Origin: Grimontia hollisae CIP 101886
Lineage (GTDB): Bacteria; Pseudomonadota; Gammaproteobacteria; Enterobacterales; Vibrionaceae
Direction of reading: 5' to 3'
NCBI RefSeq assembly: GCF_000176515.1
Contig: NZ_ADAQ01000005.1
Coordinates: 19,828 to 83,827, forward strand
Length of the DNA: 64,000 nucleotides
Part shown: in pieces, positions 17,264-28,443 of the stretch
Position numbering within the stretch: the stretch's first letter is position 1
How the letters are laid out: every line of letters starts with the position of its first letter
The notes under the pieces: model-generated
What the model was told of the DNA's origin: nothing
What the model saw: only the letters and a program-made list of their open reading frames with translations
The model's database searches: none
Position numbers and translations under genes: made by a program

Positions 17264-17945
17264 ATGGACAAGTTAATTGAAACCTTTTGTGATGTCGATG
17301 ATTTCTGCAAACTCTTCATTGAGTAATGGCATAAGCAGTTATCTGACCTCCAAGCTTGGAAAACCCACGGGGATTCAGTTTGTGGATTCAACTAAAATCG
17401 GGGGTTGCCACATTATCCGAGCAAAGCGAAATAAAGTATTTGAGGGGATTGCCCAACACGGTAAAGGAACGATGGGTTGGTCATTCGGTTTTAAGCTTCA
17501 CTTGATAATCAATCACTTGAGTGAGATTGTTTCTCTAAAACTAACGACGGGAAACGTTGATGACAGGCAGCCAGTAGCAGAGATGGCTGATTCTATCTTC
17601 GGTAAACTATATGGTGACAAGGGATATATTAGTAAAGCACTTAGCGGAGAGTTGCTGGATAAAGGAATTGAGCTTATTAAAACAATCCGTAAGAACATGA
17701 AAAAGAAGTTTAGTTCTTTATGGGACCGAGCGCTGCTCAAAAAGCACTTCATCATTGAAACAGTCAATGATCAGTTAAAGAATATATCTTACATCGAGCA
17801 TTCAAGACATCACAGTGTCCACGGATTCATGCTGAATTTAATTGGAGGATTAATAGCTTATTGTCTGAAGGATACTAAGCCTTCCTTAGATCTAACAGCT
17901 CAAGAGCTTGAGCTGTTAGAGAGTAATGGTTTGATGCTGGCTTAA
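17264..17945 (+). pseudogene. Truncated IS982-family transposase
   Basis: Starts MDKLIETFCDVDDFCKLFIE (17264-17323) and then hits a stop. A second frame continues with GKPTGIQFVDSTKI, RAKRNKVFEGIAQHGKGTMGWSFGFKLHL, YGDKGYIS and IETVNDQLKNI up to 17945, the C-terminal two thirds of an IS982-type DDE transposase. About 75 residues in the middle are missing and the junction is out of frame, so the gene is dead. It ends where the IS3-like fragment begins. Confidence 0.85.
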
Positions 17946-18540
17946 CCAGATCTGAGGTTAACTAATTGAGCTTGCCGATAGATATGTTTGCGTTTAAGAA
18001 GTATATCTACATTTTCACCGTTATGCCTTTGCTGGGGAGTAACATATTTGATACCACTATGTTTGTGTTCTTCGTTGTACCAATGAGTAAATTCCGCTAC
18101 CCAAGCTCTAGCATCGTCTAGTGACCGGAACCCATCAGAAGGCCAAGCAGGATGATATTTAATGGTTCTGAATAGAGATTCATAATATGGATTATCATTG
18201 CTCACTCTCGGGCGTGAATAAGAACTAATGACGCCCAGATCCTGCATTTTTTCCAATAGCGTAAAACTCCGCATGGGTGCCCATTATCTGAGTAAAAGAC
18301 TACTTGCGATGTTACACATTTTTCACTCCACGCCACTCTTTGCAGCAGCTCTGCGACTGTTGCCTAAGTTCCTGTTCAAATACTGCGGCACCAACGATTT
18401 TTCGACTAAAAATGTCCATAATCAGATAAAGGTAGTAGTGCTTACCTTTAATTACAGAGGGTAAGCAACTGATATCCCAACTCCATGAATAGACACAGGT
18501 ATTGTAGCCACTTCCAGAATGATCAAAAGTAAGTCAAGTC
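17942..18540 (-). pseudogene. Broken IS3-family transposase (OrfB)
   Basis: The minus strand from about 18530 gives WSWDISCLP, GKHYYLYLIMDIFSRKIVGA and then frameshifts. From 18274 it continues as RSFTLLEKMQDLGVISSYSRP, NPYYESLFRTIKYHP and FTHWYNEEHKHSGIKYVTPQQRH up to the stop at 17942. These are the D, D and E blocks of an IS3-family rve-type transposase (IS150-like group). Several frame changes and loss of the N-terminal part make it non-functional. Confidence 0.85.
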
Positions 18541-18601
18541 ACGGGGCGATGAAATAATAAGTCAATTAGACGTAACTTCGAATAGAGCATAAATGTTTTT
18601 G

Positions 18602-18635
18602 AAAAGGCAGCGTACCGATGAGATCGCTGCCTTTT
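18602..18635. terminator. Hairpin just inside the right transposon end
   Basis: AAAAGGCAGCG and CGCTGCCTTTT flank a 12-base loop. On the minus strand it ends in TTTT and lies about 95 bases past the glmS stop, so it now serves as the first terminator downstream of glmS. It touches the innermost right-end TnsB-type site. Confidence 0.8.
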
Positions 18636-18702
18636 AGCATGATACTTTAATACTTGGTATGGTACTTTATTACTTAGTATGAAACTTATGGAGCCTTATT
18701 CA
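18634..18702 (-). repeat. Right end of Tn7-like element with three TnsB-type sites
   Basis: On the minus strand: CATAAGTTTCATACTAA (18674-18690), AATAAAGTACCATACCAA (18654-18671) and ATTAAAGTATCATGCTAA (18634-18651), starting exactly 20 bases apart. The terminus reads TGAATAAGG on the minus strand. TACTAA ends 29 bases from the tip, the same distance as at the left terminus. Confidence 0.8.
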
Positions 18703-18727
18703 TCAACGTACCCAGATTGTCATCCGC
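18703..18727 (-). other. attTn7 insertion point downstream of glmS
   Basis: TCAAC (18703-18707) is the inner target duplication; 20 bases separate it from the glmS stop codon (18728-18730). Tn7 in E. coli also leaves 20 bases between the glmS stop and its duplication (from memory). The TnsD recognition region would be the glmS 3' end itself. Confidence 0.8.
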
Positions 18728-20563
18728 CTATTCCACAGTGACAGCTTTCGCGAGGTTACGGGGTTGATCCACATCGGTGCCTTTAATTAGAGCGACATGG
18801 TAAGACAGTAACTGCATCGGCAAGGTATAGAAAATCGGTGCACACACCTCATCGACATGTGGCATTGCAACAATCGTCATCCCTTCACTTGCTTCAAAAC
18901 CCGCATCTTTATCTGCAAACACATAAAGCTGACCACCACGGGCACGAACTTCTTCAATGTTGGATTTCAATTTCTCCAACAGTTCGTTATTGGGCGCTAC
19001 CACGATAACCGGCATATCCGCATCAATCAGCGCCAGTGGACCGTGTTTCAGTTCACCGGCTGCATACGCTTCAGCATGGATGTAAGAAATCTCCTTGAGC
19101 TTGAGTGATGCTTCCACAGCAATGGGATAGTACTCCCCCCGACCCAGAAACAGCGCATGATGTTTATCGGCAAAATCTTCTGCCAGCTGTTCAATCTCTT
19201 TATCAAACGCCAGTGCCTGCTCCATGGTAGCCGGCAGTCGGTTCAGGGCATCAACAATGGCTTTTTCCTTGTCGCTGTTTATCACCCCTTTTTGCTTACC
19301 CACTGCGGTGACCAACATCAGCAGAGAGGCCAACTGGGTAGTAAACGCTTTCGTGGATGCCACGCCTATTTCCGCGCCGGCACGGGTCATAAACGCCAGA
19401 TCTGATTCACGCACCAGCGAGGAGCCGGCCACGTTGCAAATCGTCATTGCTGCCATAAAGCCACGCTCTTTGGCTTTGCGAAGGGCTGCCAGGGTGTCTG
19501 CTGTTTCACCGGATTGCGACAGGGTGATCAATAAACTGTTCGGACGGGTGACAAAATTGCGGTAACGGAACTCAGACGCAATCTCCACATCACAGCTCAC
19601 ACCGGCAATATCTTCAAACCAGTAACGCGCGACCATACCGGCGTTGTAAGAGGTTCCACACGCCACGATCTGGATGTGCTCAGTCTTCGCCAGAATATCG
19701 CTAGCACCATGACCAATGCTGTCTACCAGGACGCTGTCAGTATCAATACGCCCTTCAAGGGTATTCATCAGTGCTAAAGGCTGCTCAAAGATTTCTTTTT
19801 GCATGTAGTGGCGATAATGGCCTTTGTCCGCAGCGTCATGCTCTATCGACGATTCATGTACCTGACGCTCAACACGTTCCCCTCGTACATCAAAGATATT
19901 CACTTCACGGCGGGTGATTTCTGCTACATCTCCTTCTTCAAGGAAAAGAAAACGACGCGTCACATTCAACAGCGCCAGTTGATCTGATGCGAGGAAGTTT
20001 TCACCAATCCCAAGGCCAATCACCAATGGACTGCCGGAACGCGCAGCAATCAGGCGTTCCGGATCGCGCCTGTCCATCACAACCGTGCCATATGCCCCTT
20101 CCAGTTGTTTGACTGTGCGCTGGAAGGCCTCCATCAAACTGCCGCCCTGAGACAACTCCCAGTCAACGAGGTGAGCAATCACTTCGGTATCGGTTTGCGA
20201 AGTAAACGTGTAACCACGGGAGACCAACAATTCACGGAGCCGTTCATGATTTTCAATGATGCCATTGTGAACAATGGCGATATTTTCCCCGGACATGTGG
20301 GGGTGAGCATTGGCTTCGCTAGGCTCACCATGGGTCGCCCAGCGGGTATGGGCAATACCGGTGCCACCACTCAACGGTTGGCTTTCCAGTGCCTCTGCCA
20401 ACATCTGCACTTTACCCAAACGGCGCAGACGGCGAAGCTGGTTTTCACTGTCTGTGACCGCGAGCCCTGCTGAGTCATAGCCTCGGTATTCCAGCCTGCG
20501 AAGCCCTTCGAGTAAAATTTCTGCAACATCCCGTTGTGCTACTGCACCCACAATTCCACACAT
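18728..20563 (-). CDS. glmS: Glucosamine-6-phosphate synthase
   Basis: Converts fructose-6-phosphate and glutamine to glucosamine-6-phosphate, the entry step to UDP-GlcNAc for peptidoglycan and LPS. N-terminal class-II glutaminase with the nucleophile Cys as residue 2 (MCGIVGAV), which fixes the ATG at 20563 (611 residues) rather than an upstream [14 protein letters not shown], then two SIS sugar-isomerase domains ([15 protein letters not shown]) and the C-terminus [11 protein letters not shown]. The 3' end is the Tn7 attachment target. Cotranscribed with the DeoR-type gene 16 bases upstream. Confidence 0.97.
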   Translation of the reverse strand: MCGIVGAVAQRDVAEILLEGLRRLEYRGYDSAGLAVTDSENQLRRLRRLGKVQMLAEALESQPLSGGTGIAHTRWATHGEPSEANAHPHMSGENIAIVHNGIIENHERLRELLVSRGYTFTSQTDTEVIAHLVDWELSQGGSLMEAFQRTVKQLEGAYGTVVMDRRDPERLIAARSGSPLVIGLGIGENFLASDQLALLNVTRRFLFLEEGDVAEITRREVNIFDVRGERVERQVHESSIEHDAADKGHYRHYMQKEIFEQPLALMNTLEGRIDTDSVLVDSIGHGASDILAKTEHIQIVACGTSYNAGMVARYWFEDIAGVSCDVEIASEFRYRNFVTRPNSLLITLSQSGETADTLAALRKAKERGFMAAMTICNVAGSSLVRESDLAFMTRAGAEIGVASTKAFTTQLASLLMLVTAVGKQKGVINSDKEKAIVDALNRLPATMEQALAFDKEIEQLAEDFADKHHALFLGRGEYYPIAVEASLKLKEISYIHAEAYAAGELKHGPLALIDADMPVIVVAPNNELLEKLKSNIEEVRARGGQLYVFADKDAGFEASEGMTIVAMPHVDEVCAPIFYTLPMQLLSYHVALIKGTDVDQPRNLAKAVTVE

Positions 20564-20579
20564 ATCAATCCCCAAGGTT

Positions 20580-21344
20580 TTAATCAGGGGCGCAGATCAC
20601 TTCTGTGCCCGTATTTTCTATTGCCTGTTTGGTGGCTGTATCCAGCTGGCTGTCCGTGATTACGGTGGTGATAGCTTCCCAGGGCAATTCGAGGTTAGGG
20701 ATCTTGCGGCCAATTTTTTCCGATTCAATCAACACCACCACTTCCCTTGAAACTTCCGCCATCACCCGGCTTAAGCCTACGATTTCGTTAAAGGTTGTCG
20801 TACCACGGCTGACATCAATCCCGTCTGCGCCAATAAACAACTGGTCAAAGTCATACGAACGCAGCGCCTGCTCTGCAACCTGGCCCTGAAACGCCTCAGA
20901 ATGCGGATCCCAAGTTCCGCCCGTCATCAGCAGTGTCGGTTCGTTCTCCAGTTCCTTGATCGCCTGCGCAACAGTCAGGGAGTTAGTCATCACCACCAAT
21001 CCTCGCTTTTGGTTTAAAAGCGGGATCAGTGCCGCTGTTGTCGATCCGCTGTCAATCACAATACGATTATGGTCACGGATCCGGGCTGCTGCCATTTTTG
21101 CAATAGATAACTTTTGTTCCGAAACTTTTTCTGAATTTTCCGAAACCATTTCATGAGGAACCGGCACTGCACCTCCATACCGACGTAGCAGTAACCCATT
21201 TTTCTCAAGCTCAGCAAGGTCTTTTCGGATGGTTACCTCTGATGTTTCAAACAATGTTGAAAGCATATCAACGCTGACTTCACCCTGTTCAGTCAACATG
21301 GCTACAATCGCGTGGCGACGTTGTTGAGTATTACGTTTCGACAT
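20580..21344 (-). CDS. DeoR/GlpR-type regulator upstream of glmS
   Basis: 254 residues: N-terminal DeoR helix-turn-helix (about 1-58, [41 protein letters not shown]) and a sugar-phosphate-sensing DeoRC domain ([25 protein letters not shown]). Regulators of this family bind sugar phosphates. Being immediately upstream of glmS in the same orientation, it probably senses an amino-sugar phosphate and controls this operon. The exact ligand is not shown by the sequence. Confidence 0.9.
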   Translation of the reverse strand: MSKRNTQQRRHAIVAMLTEQGEVSVDMLSTLFETSEVTIRKDLAELEKNGLLLRRYGGAVPVPHEMVSENSEKVSEQKLSIAKMAAARIRDHNRIVIDSGSTTAALIPLLNQKRGLVVMTNSLTVAQAIKELENEPTLLMTGGTWDPHSEAFQGQVAEQALRSYDFDQLFIGADGIDVSRGTTTFNEIVGLSRVMAEVSREVVVLIESEKIGRKIPNLELPWEAITTVITDSQLDTATKQAIENTGTEVICAPD

Positions 21345-21521
21345 GTAACCACCAAACTTTCGATTCGAAAGATAATATAAACTTTAAACCAAAGTTCAAG
21401 AATAAATATGATAGAGATCACGACAAGTATGATCCAATGCACAGAACGAGATATTATACAGAGAGTTAGGGAGGTGATGTGCGAAAGCAGCACCCAAAGA
21501 AGGATTTGAATGCCCAGATAG

Positions 21522-21546
21522 AAAAAAAGCAGGCTTTAAACCTGCT
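21522..21546 (-). terminator. Terminator of the tRNA operon
   Basis: On the minus strand AGCAGG-TTTAAAG-CCTGCT followed by seven Ts, directly after the last tRNA. Confidence 0.85.
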
Positions 21547-21554
21547 CTAAATCA

Positions 21555-21639
21555 TGGTGCGGAAGGAGAGACTTGAACTCTCACACCTTGCGGCGCCAGA
21601 ACCTAAATCTGGTGCGTCTACCAATTTCGCCACTTCCGC
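21555..21639 (-). tRNA. tRNA-Leu (TAG), copy 2
   Basis: 85 nt including encoded CCA. Cloverleaf readable: acceptor GCGGAAG/CTTCCGC, anticodon stem CCAGA/TCTGG with loop TTTAGGT (anticodon TAG), long class II variable arm, and GTTCAAGTC. Sequence identical to the copy at 22058-22142. Confidence 0.96.
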
Positions 21640-21685
21640 AAATTGTTGTACTTAAGCCTTTCTTACCCAAGGTTTAAGTGAAGTT

Positions 21686-21772
21686 TGGTGCGAAGGGAGA
21701 GACTTGAACTCTCACGTCCGTAAGGACACTAACACCTGAAGCTAGCGCGTCTACCAATTCCGCCACCATCGC
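21686..21772 (-). tRNA. tRNA-Leu (CAG)
   Basis: 87 nt with CCA. Anticodon arm CTAGC-TTCAGGT-GTTAG gives CAG; class II variable arm GTGTCCTTACGGAC. Very like E. coli tRNA-Leu(CAG). Confidence 0.95.
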
Positions 21773-21858
21773 ATTTTTTCGCCGGATATTGAGTGTCACT
21801 CTCACAAATACTGGCAGCGTATCTTATCCAGCTGAAAGTCATTGACTTTCGTAATAAG

Positions 21859-21935
21859 TGGTGGCTACGACGGGATTTGAACCTGTGACCCCATCATTAT
21901 GAGTGATGTGCTCTAACCAACTGAGCTACGTAGCC
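21859..21935 (-). tRNA. tRNA-Met (CAT), elongator
   Basis: 77 nt with CCA. Anticodon arm CATCA-CTCATAA-TGATG. The body GGCTACGTAGCTCAG matches the elongator methionine tRNA, not the initiator or the tRNA-Ile2 form. Confidence 0.93.
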
Positions 21936-21946
21936 AACCTGAATCA

Positions 21947-22021
21947 TGGCTGGGGTACCTGGATTCGAACCAGGGAATGACGGGATCAAAACCCGTTGCC
22001 TTACCGCTTGGCGATACCCCA
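21947..22021 (-). tRNA. tRNA-Gln (TTG), copy 2
   Basis: 75 nt with CCA. Acceptor TGGGGTA, anticodon arm ACGGG-TTTTGAT-CCCGT (TTG). Identical to the copy at 22261-22335. Confidence 0.95.
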
Positions 22022-22057
22022 ATTGCTGTCACGCTCTGAGCATGACGGCATAAATCA

Positions 22058-22142
22058 TGGTGCGGAAGGAGAGACTTGAACTCTCACACCTTGCGGCGCC
22101 AGAACCTAAATCTGGTGCGTCTACCAATTTCGCCACTTCCGC
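22058..22142 (-). tRNA. tRNA-Leu (TAG), copy 1
   Basis: 85 nt with CCA, identical to 21555-21639, including the flanking AAATCA next to the CCA end. Points to a recent duplication inside the operon. Confidence 0.96.
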
Positions 22143-22181
22143 ATACTAAATTGTTCACCTCAACCCACAAAGGGAAAGAGA

Positions 22182-22258
22182 TGGCGCGTCCGGGAGGATT
22201 CGAACCTCCGACCGCCTGGTTCGTAGCCAGGTACTCTATCCAGCTGAGCTACGGACGC
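22182..22258 (-). tRNA. tRNA-Arg (ACG)
   Basis: 77 nt with CCA. Anticodon arm CCTGG-CTACGAA-CCAGG gives ACG, read as ICG after deamination. Body like E. coli tRNA-Arg2. Confidence 0.95.
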
Positions 22259-22260
22259 GT

Positions 22261-22335
22261 TGGCTGGGGTACCTGGATTCGAACCAGGGAATGACGGGAT
22301 CAAAACCCGTTGCCTTACCGCTTGGCGATACCCCA
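22261..22335 (-). tRNA. tRNA-Gln (TTG), copy 1
   Basis: 75 nt with CCA, first tRNA of the operon, only 2 bases from the tRNA-Arg gene. Identical to 21947-22021. Confidence 0.95.
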
Positions 22336-22347
22336 ACTGAGGCGCGT

Positions 22348-22376
22348 ATAATAGGGTGGATTGGAAAAGCCGTCAA
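22348..22376 (-). promoter_or_regulatory. Promoter of the tRNA operon
   Basis: On the minus strand TTGACG (22371-22376), 17 bases, TATTAT (22348-22353), then ACGCGCC. The GC-rich discriminator is typical of stringently controlled tRNA promoters. Confidence 0.88.
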
Positions 22377-22416
22377 CCCCCTATCTTTTGTTTGCTGCCG
22401 ATTTAACCAACCTTAT

Positions 22417-22443
22417 AAAAACACCACCTTTGTGGTGTTTTTC
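22417..22443 (-). terminator. Terminator of glmU
   Basis: AAAAACACCAC-CTTT-GTGGTGTTTTT, a perfect stem with T-run on the minus strand, 15 bases after the glmU stop. Confidence 0.9.
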
Positions 22444-22457
22444 TTCGGCATCCCGGC

Positions 22458-23819
22458 TTATCTGCGCTTTTGGGGGCGTTTCCAGCCGTCGATTGTACGG
22501 GCCTTGGTACGGGTGATCACCAACTGCCCTTCGCCCACATCAGAGGTTAGCGTTGTACCCGCTCCCACCGTCGCCCCTTTTTTTATGATCACGGGTGCAA
22601 CCAACTGGCTGTCAGACCCAACAAACACATCATCTTCAATCACGGTTTTATGTTTATTGGCACCGTCATAGTTGCAGGTAATAGTCCCTGCACCGATATT
22701 GACACGCTCACCAATCTCCGCGTCGCCCAGATAGGTTAGATGGTTTGCTTTCGACCCTTTTCCAATACGGGCATTTTTTACCTCGACAAAGTTGCCCACA
22801 TGGGCATCTTCCACCAGCTCTGCGCCAGGACGCAAACGGGCAAATGGGCCTACGGTACAGTCCTCTCCAACCGATGCACCTTCAATCACGCTGTAAGGGC
22901 GAACAACGGTGTTGTCATCAATTTCACAATCTTTCAGCACACAACCTGCACCGATAACCACGTTATCGCCCAGGGTCACAGAGCCTTCAATGACGACATT
23001 GACATCGATTTCAACGTCAGTTCCGCACTGAAGCTGACCACGCAGATCAAAACGGGCAGGGTCACGCAGCATCACGCCACTTTCCAGCAATTTTTCTGCT
23101 TGCGCCGCCTGGTAGGCACGCTCCAACCGCGCCAACTGGATACGGTTATTAACCCCTTCTACTTCAATCGTGCTTTCAGGATGAACCGCTTCTACCGCAC
23201 GGCCTTCGTCATGAGCTATCGCAATCACGTCTGTCAGGTAGTATTCACCCTGCGCATTGTCGCTCTTGAGCTGGCTGAGCCAACGACGCAGATCGCGGCC
23301 GGTCGCCACCATCACACCGGTGTTGATTTCTTTAATCAACTTTTGCTCTTGTGAGGCATCCTTATCTTCAACAATTGCCACCACTGGGCCATTACGGCGC
23401 ACAATACGGCCATAACCGGCAGGGTTATCTAACACCACCGTCAGCAGTGCAATACCACCATCAGGCTGGGCATCTAACAGGTTCTCAATGGTTTGCTCAG
23501 AGATCAGTGGTACATCACCATACAGAACCAGTACCTGCTCATCATCGGCAAACTCCGGTGCGGCCTGGTTTACGGCGTGACCAGTCCCCAGTTGTTCTGC
23601 CTGCAATACCCAGTTGACCGGTTCATCGGCTAATGCCGCCTTCATCGCTTCACCACCATGACCATAGACCAGATGAAGTCTTTTTGCCCCCAGTGAAGAG
23701 CAAGTATCAATGACGTGTTTGACCATGGGCTTCCCCGCCAGGGTGTGAAGCACTTTTGGCAGGTTGGAATACATACGGGTTCCTTTACCCGCAGCCAGAA
23801 TAACCGCACTGAAATTCAT
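22458..23819 (-). CDS. glmU: Bifunctional GlcN-1-P acetyltransferase / GlcNAc-1-P uridyltransferase
   Basis: Makes UDP-GlcNAc from glucosamine-1-phosphate in two steps. N-terminal pyrophosphorylase domain (about 1-229) with [19 protein letters not shown]-terminal left-handed beta helix of hexapeptide repeats (from about 250), including [20 protein letters not shown] and the [11 protein letters not shown] acetyl-CoA region. 453 residues, close to the family length of about 456. Together with glmS, 2 kb away, it covers two of the three enzymes of the pathway. It lies downstream of atpC in the same direction but behind a terminator. Confidence 0.97.
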   Translation of the reverse strand: MNFSAVILAAGKGTRMYSNLPKVLHTLAGKPMVKHVIDTCSSLGAKRLHLVYGHGGEAMKAALADEPVNWVLQAEQLGTGHAVNQAAPEFADDEQVLVLYGDVPLISEQTIENLLDAQPDGGIALLTVVLDNPAGYGRIVRRNGPVVAIVEDKDASQEQKLIKEINTGVMVATGRDLRRWLSQLKSDNAQGEYYLTDVIAIAHDEGRAVEAVHPESTIEVEGVNNRIQLARLERAYQAAQAEKLLESGVMLRDPARFDLRGQLQCGTDVEIDVNVVIEGSVTLGDNVVIGAGCVLKDCEIDDNTVVRPYSVIEGASVGEDCTVGPFARLRPGAELVEDAHVGNFVEVKNARIGKGSKANHLTYLGDAEIGERVNIGAGTITCNYDGANKHKTVIEDDVFVGSDSQLVAPVIIKKGATVGAGTTLTSDVGEGQLVITRTKARTIDGWKRPQKRR

Positions 23820-24042
23820 GGAATATATCCTTGGTTTAGATGTTCTGCTTCAAAACAATGGCGCTTATTGTAACGTTTCACGAGGAAAAGCGGGATTCAC
23901 CCCCACAAGAATTTGATAAATATCCGTCAATTCATAGAAAATGCCAGACAGTTTCAGGCCCAAACCCAGAGTCAATAGCCTTTCTGTTTGCCAAACGGCC
24001 AACGAAGATAAAAAACAACAACACTGTTATACGTGAAAAGAA

Positions 24043-24068
24043 AAAAGGCGACCCTCTGGCCGCCTTTT
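24043..24068 (-). terminator. Terminator of the atp operon
   Basis: On the minus strand AAAAGGCGGCC-AGAGGG-TCGCCTTTTTT, 25 bases beyond the atpC stop. The pairing contains one mismatch near the loop. Confidence 0.85.
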
Positions 24069-24092
24069 CAGCTTGGTTGTGTCACCTGGTGT

Positions 24093-24515
24093 TTAGCGTG
24101 CCTTTTTCGTCAGCTCGATGACTCGTAGCTGGGCAATCGCTTTGGCCAGATCACTGGCCGCCTGAGCAAAGTCCATGTCTCCGTTCTTATTGAGGATACG
24201 CTCCTCTGCACGGCGCTTCGCTTCTTCTGCCTTAGCCTGATCCAAGTCAACACCGCGGATTGCGGTATCAGCCAGCACAGTCACTGTGCTTGGTTGCACT
24301 TCCAGCGTACCGCCAGAAAGGTATATCACCTCTTCATGGCCGTGTTGCTTGGTAATGCGGATCATGCCGGGCGTGACGGCGGTCAGCAGCGGGGTGTGAC
24401 CAGGAAAAATACCCAGTTCACCTTCGCTACCAGTTACCTGAATAGATTCAGCACGACCAGAAAACAGTTGTTTCTCTGCGCTTACTACATCCAGGTGGAA
24501 GGTCATCGCTGCCAT
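24093..24515 (-). CDS. atpC: ATP synthase epsilon subunit
   Basis: 140-residue F1 epsilon subunit: an N-terminal beta sandwich ([33 protein letters not shown]) and a C-terminal helical hairpin that inhibits ATP hydrolysis. Last gene of the operon, 18 bases after atpD. Length agrees with the E. coli protein. Confidence 0.97.
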   Translation of the reverse strand: MAAMTFHLDVVSAEKQLFSGRAESIQVTGSEGELGIFPGHTPLLTAVTPGMIRITKQHGHEEVIYLSGGTLEVQPSTVTVLADTAIRGVDLDQAKAEEAKRRAEERILNKNGDMDFAQAASDLAKAIAQLRVIELTKKAR

Positions 24516-24533
24516 GTCGCCTCCTACCAGCTA

Positions 24534-25973
<1,440 letters not shown>

Positions 25974-26840
25974 TTACACCGCGGCTGCACCGGAGACAAT
26001 CTCCGACAGCTCTTGGGTAATTGCAGCCTGACGGGCTTTGTTATACACCAGTTGCAGTTCATCAATCAGATTCCCTGCATTGTCTGTTGCAGCCTTCATC
26101 GCAACCATTCGCGCCGCTTGTTCACAGGCGAGGTTTTCTACCACGCCCTGATAAACCTGGGATTCAACATAGCGAACCAACAGGGTATCCAGCAGAGGTT
26201 TTGGCTCAGGTTCATAGATATAGTCCCAAGCATGGTTGCGCTGCATCTCTTCGTCTTCCGACTTAGGCAAAGGCAGCAATTGATCGATCACTGGCTCCTG
26301 CGTCATGGTGTTGACAAATCTATTGAACACCAGATACAGGCGATCCAGTTGGCCTTCATCATATTTCTTCAGCATCACACCGACGGTACCGATAAGGTCT
26401 TCCAGTGATGGGCTGTCACCCATACCGGATACCTGTGCAGATACATTTGCGCCGTAGCTGTTAAAGAATGCTGTGGCTTTGGCACCAATCAGTGCGGTTT
26501 CTATTTCCACACCTTTTTGGCTCCAAGCCTGCATATCACTGATGGCACGTTTGAACAGGTTGATGTTCAAACCACCACACAGACCGCGATCTGAAGATAC
26601 GATGATGTAACCAACGCGCTTGGCTTCGCGCTCTTCCATATAAGGATGGCGGTACTCGAGGTTACCAAGTGCGACGTGACCGATCACTTTGCGCATAGTA
26701 GTTGCGTATGGACGGGAGGCTTCCATCGCGTCTTGTGAACGACGCATTTTAGAAGCGGCAACCATTTCCATCGCTTTGGTGATCTTCTGTGTGCTTTTAA
26801 CACTTCCGATCTTGTTACGAATTTCTTTTGCGCCGGCCAT
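25974..26840 (-). CDS. atpG: ATP synthase gamma subunit
   Basis: 288-residue central-stalk subunit: N-terminal helix [29 protein letters not shown] and C-terminal helix [25 protein letters not shown], which together form the coiled-coil rotor, around a Rossmann-like core ([13 protein letters not shown]). Length as in E. coli. Confidence 0.97.
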   Translation of the reverse strand: MAGAKEIRNKIGSVKSTQKITKAMEMVAASKMRRSQDAMEASRPYATTMRKVIGHVALGNLEYRHPYMEEREAKRVGYIIVSSDRGLCGGLNINLFKRAISDMQAWSQKGVEIETALIGAKATAFFNSYGANVSAQVSGMGDSPSLEDLIGTVGVMLKKYDEGQLDRLYLVFNRFVNTMTQEPVIDQLLPLPKSEDEEMQRNHAWDYIYEPEPKPLLDTLLVRYVESQVYQGVVENLACEQAARMVAMKAATDNAGNLIDELQLVYNKARQAAITQELSEIVSGAAAV

Positions 26841-26885
26841 CGTTACTCTCCGTTATTAGAAGGCCGCTAAGCGGCCTTCTACGCA

Positions 26886-28427
26886 TTACCAGGTTTGCGT
26901 TGCTTTGAAGTCTTCAACCAGCTTAACCAGTTGCGCTTCAATGTCGCTGTTGTAGTCACCGGTCTCATCGATCTGTGCTACCAGCTCGGCAAACGAACCT
27001 TTCGCATATGCAAGCAGAGCAGATTCGAAATCAGCCAGTTTGTTCAGCTCAATGTCTGACAGGTAGCCTTTTTCTGCTGCAAAAATCATCAATCCCTGTT
27101 CAAACACAGACATTGGTGCATATTGCTTTTGCTTCATCAGCTCAGTGACTTTCTGACCGTGATCCAGCTGCTTCTTGGTTGCCTCATCCAGATCAGAAGA
27201 AAACTGGGCGAACGCCGCCAGTTCACGATACTGAGCCAGTGCAGTACGGATACCACCAGACAGCTTCTTGATGATCTTGGTCTGCGCAGCACCACCTACA
27301 CGGGATACCGAAATACCTGGGTCAACCGCTGGGCGGATACCGGCGTTAAACAGCTCCGTTTGCAGGAAGATCTGACCATCAGTGATCGAAATAACGTTGG
27401 TCGGTACGAATGCGGAGACGTCACCCGCTTGGGTTTCAATGATTGGCAATGCGGTCAGAGAACCGGTTTTGCCTGTCACTTCACCGTTGGTGAATTTCTC
27501 AACGTAGTCAGCATTTACACGTGCTGCACGCTCCAACAGACGGGAGTGGAGGTAGAAAACATCACCAGGGAATGCTTCACGGCCCGGTGGACGACGCAGC
27601 AACAGAGAAATCTGACGGTAAGCAACAGCTTGCTTGGACAGATCATCATAAACTATCAGCGCATCTTCACCACGGTCACGGAAGTATTCACCCATCGCAC
27701 AGCCAGCATAAGGTGCCAGATATTGCAGTGCAGCGGCTTCAGACGCAGATGCGACAACCACGATGGTGTTTTTCAGTGCATCATGCTCTTCCAGTTTACG
27801 TACCACGTTAGCGATGGTTGACGCTTTCTGGCCAATAGCGACATAGATAGAGTAAATACCAGAGTTTTTCTGGTTGATGATCGCATCAATCGCCAGCGCC
27901 GTTTTACCGGTCTGGCGGTCACCGATGATCAGCTCACGCTGGCCACGGCCAATTGGGATCATTGAGTCAACCGCTTTGTAGCCGGTTTGTACTGGTTGGT
28001 CTACCGATTGACGTGCGATTACACCCGGTGCAATCACTTCTACAGGAGAAGTCAGTGATGCATTGATAGGGCCTTTACCGTCAATAGGCTCACCCAGGGT
28101 GTTGACCACACGGCCCAGCAATTCAGGGCCTACCGGTACTTCCAGAATACGACCAGTGCCCGTTACTTTCATGCCTTCCTGAAGGTCGGCATAAGGACCC
28201 ATAACAACCGCACCGACTGAATCACGCTCAAGGTTAAGCGCCAGAGCAAAACGGTTGCCAGGTAGTTCAATCATTTCACCTTGCATTGCATCTGCAAGGC
28301 CATGGATGCGAATGATACCGTCGCTGACTGACACGATGGTACCTTCGTTGCGCGCTTCACTTACAACGTTGAATTTTTCAATACGCTGTTTGATCAGGTC
28401 GCTAATTTCCGTGGAATTAAGTTGCAT
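26886..28427 (-). CDS. atpA: ATP synthase alpha subunit
   Basis: Non-catalytic nucleotide-binding F1 subunit. P-loop [13 protein letters not shown] near residue 169, [19 protein letters not shown], and the arginine finger region [13 protein letters not shown]. The ATG at 28427 gives 513 residues beginning [16 protein letters not shown], the E. coli length and start; an open frame upstream to 28460 has no homologous residues. Confidence 0.98.
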   Translation of the reverse strand: MQLNSTEISDLIKQRIEKFNVVSEARNEGTIVSVSDGIIRIHGLADAMQGEMIELPGNRFALALNLERDSVGAVVMGPYADLQEGMKVTGTGRILEVPVGPELLGRVVNTLGEPIDGKGPINASLTSPVEVIAPGVIARQSVDQPVQTGYKAVDSMIPIGRGQRELIIGDRQTGKTALAIDAIINQKNSGIYSIYVAIGQKASTIANVVRKLEEHDALKNTIVVVASASEAAALQYLAPYAGCAMGEYFRDRGEDALIVYDDLSKQAVAYRQISLLLRRPPGREAFPGDVFYLHSRLLERAARVNADYVEKFTNGEVTGKTGSLTALPIIETQAGDVSAFVPTNVISITDGQIFLQTELFNAGIRPAVDPGISVSRVGGAAQTKIIKKLSGGIRTALAQYRELAAFAQFSSDLDEATKKQLDHGQKVTELMKQKQYAPMSVFEQGLMIFAAEKGYLSDIELNKLADFESALLAYAKGSFAELVAQIDETGDYNSDIEAQLVKLVEDFKATQTW

Positions 28428-28443
28428 GCTCCAATTCCCCAAA

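Larger units (their letters stand above)
11768..18702. mobile_element. Tn7-like element at attTn7, without tns genes
   Basis: About 6.9 kb with TG/CA termini flanked by TCAAC (11763-11767, 18703-18707). Left terminus TGTGGGAGAGGAATAAAGT resembles Tn7. Three TnsB-type sites on the left are spread over 150 bases; three on the right, inverted, are packed at 20-base intervals, which is the Tn7 left/right asymmetry. The dense end faces glmS and the insertion is 20 bases past the glmS stop, the same spacing as Tn7 in E. coli. No tnsA-E gene is recognisable inside. Cargo: a 129-residue unknown, sulfatase, anSME, ROK regulator and broken insertion sequences. Probably immobile or mobilised in trans. 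Confidence 0.82.

Noticed and set aside
17074..17391. 105-codon minus-strand frame as a gene
   Set aside because: Only its last part looks like a transposase C-terminus; the first part is antisense to the IS982 fragment. Treated as debris.
20564..20579. glmS ribozyme upstream of glmS
   Set aside because: Only 16 bases separate the regulator gene and glmS, too short for the ribozyme, which is also typical of Gram-positives.
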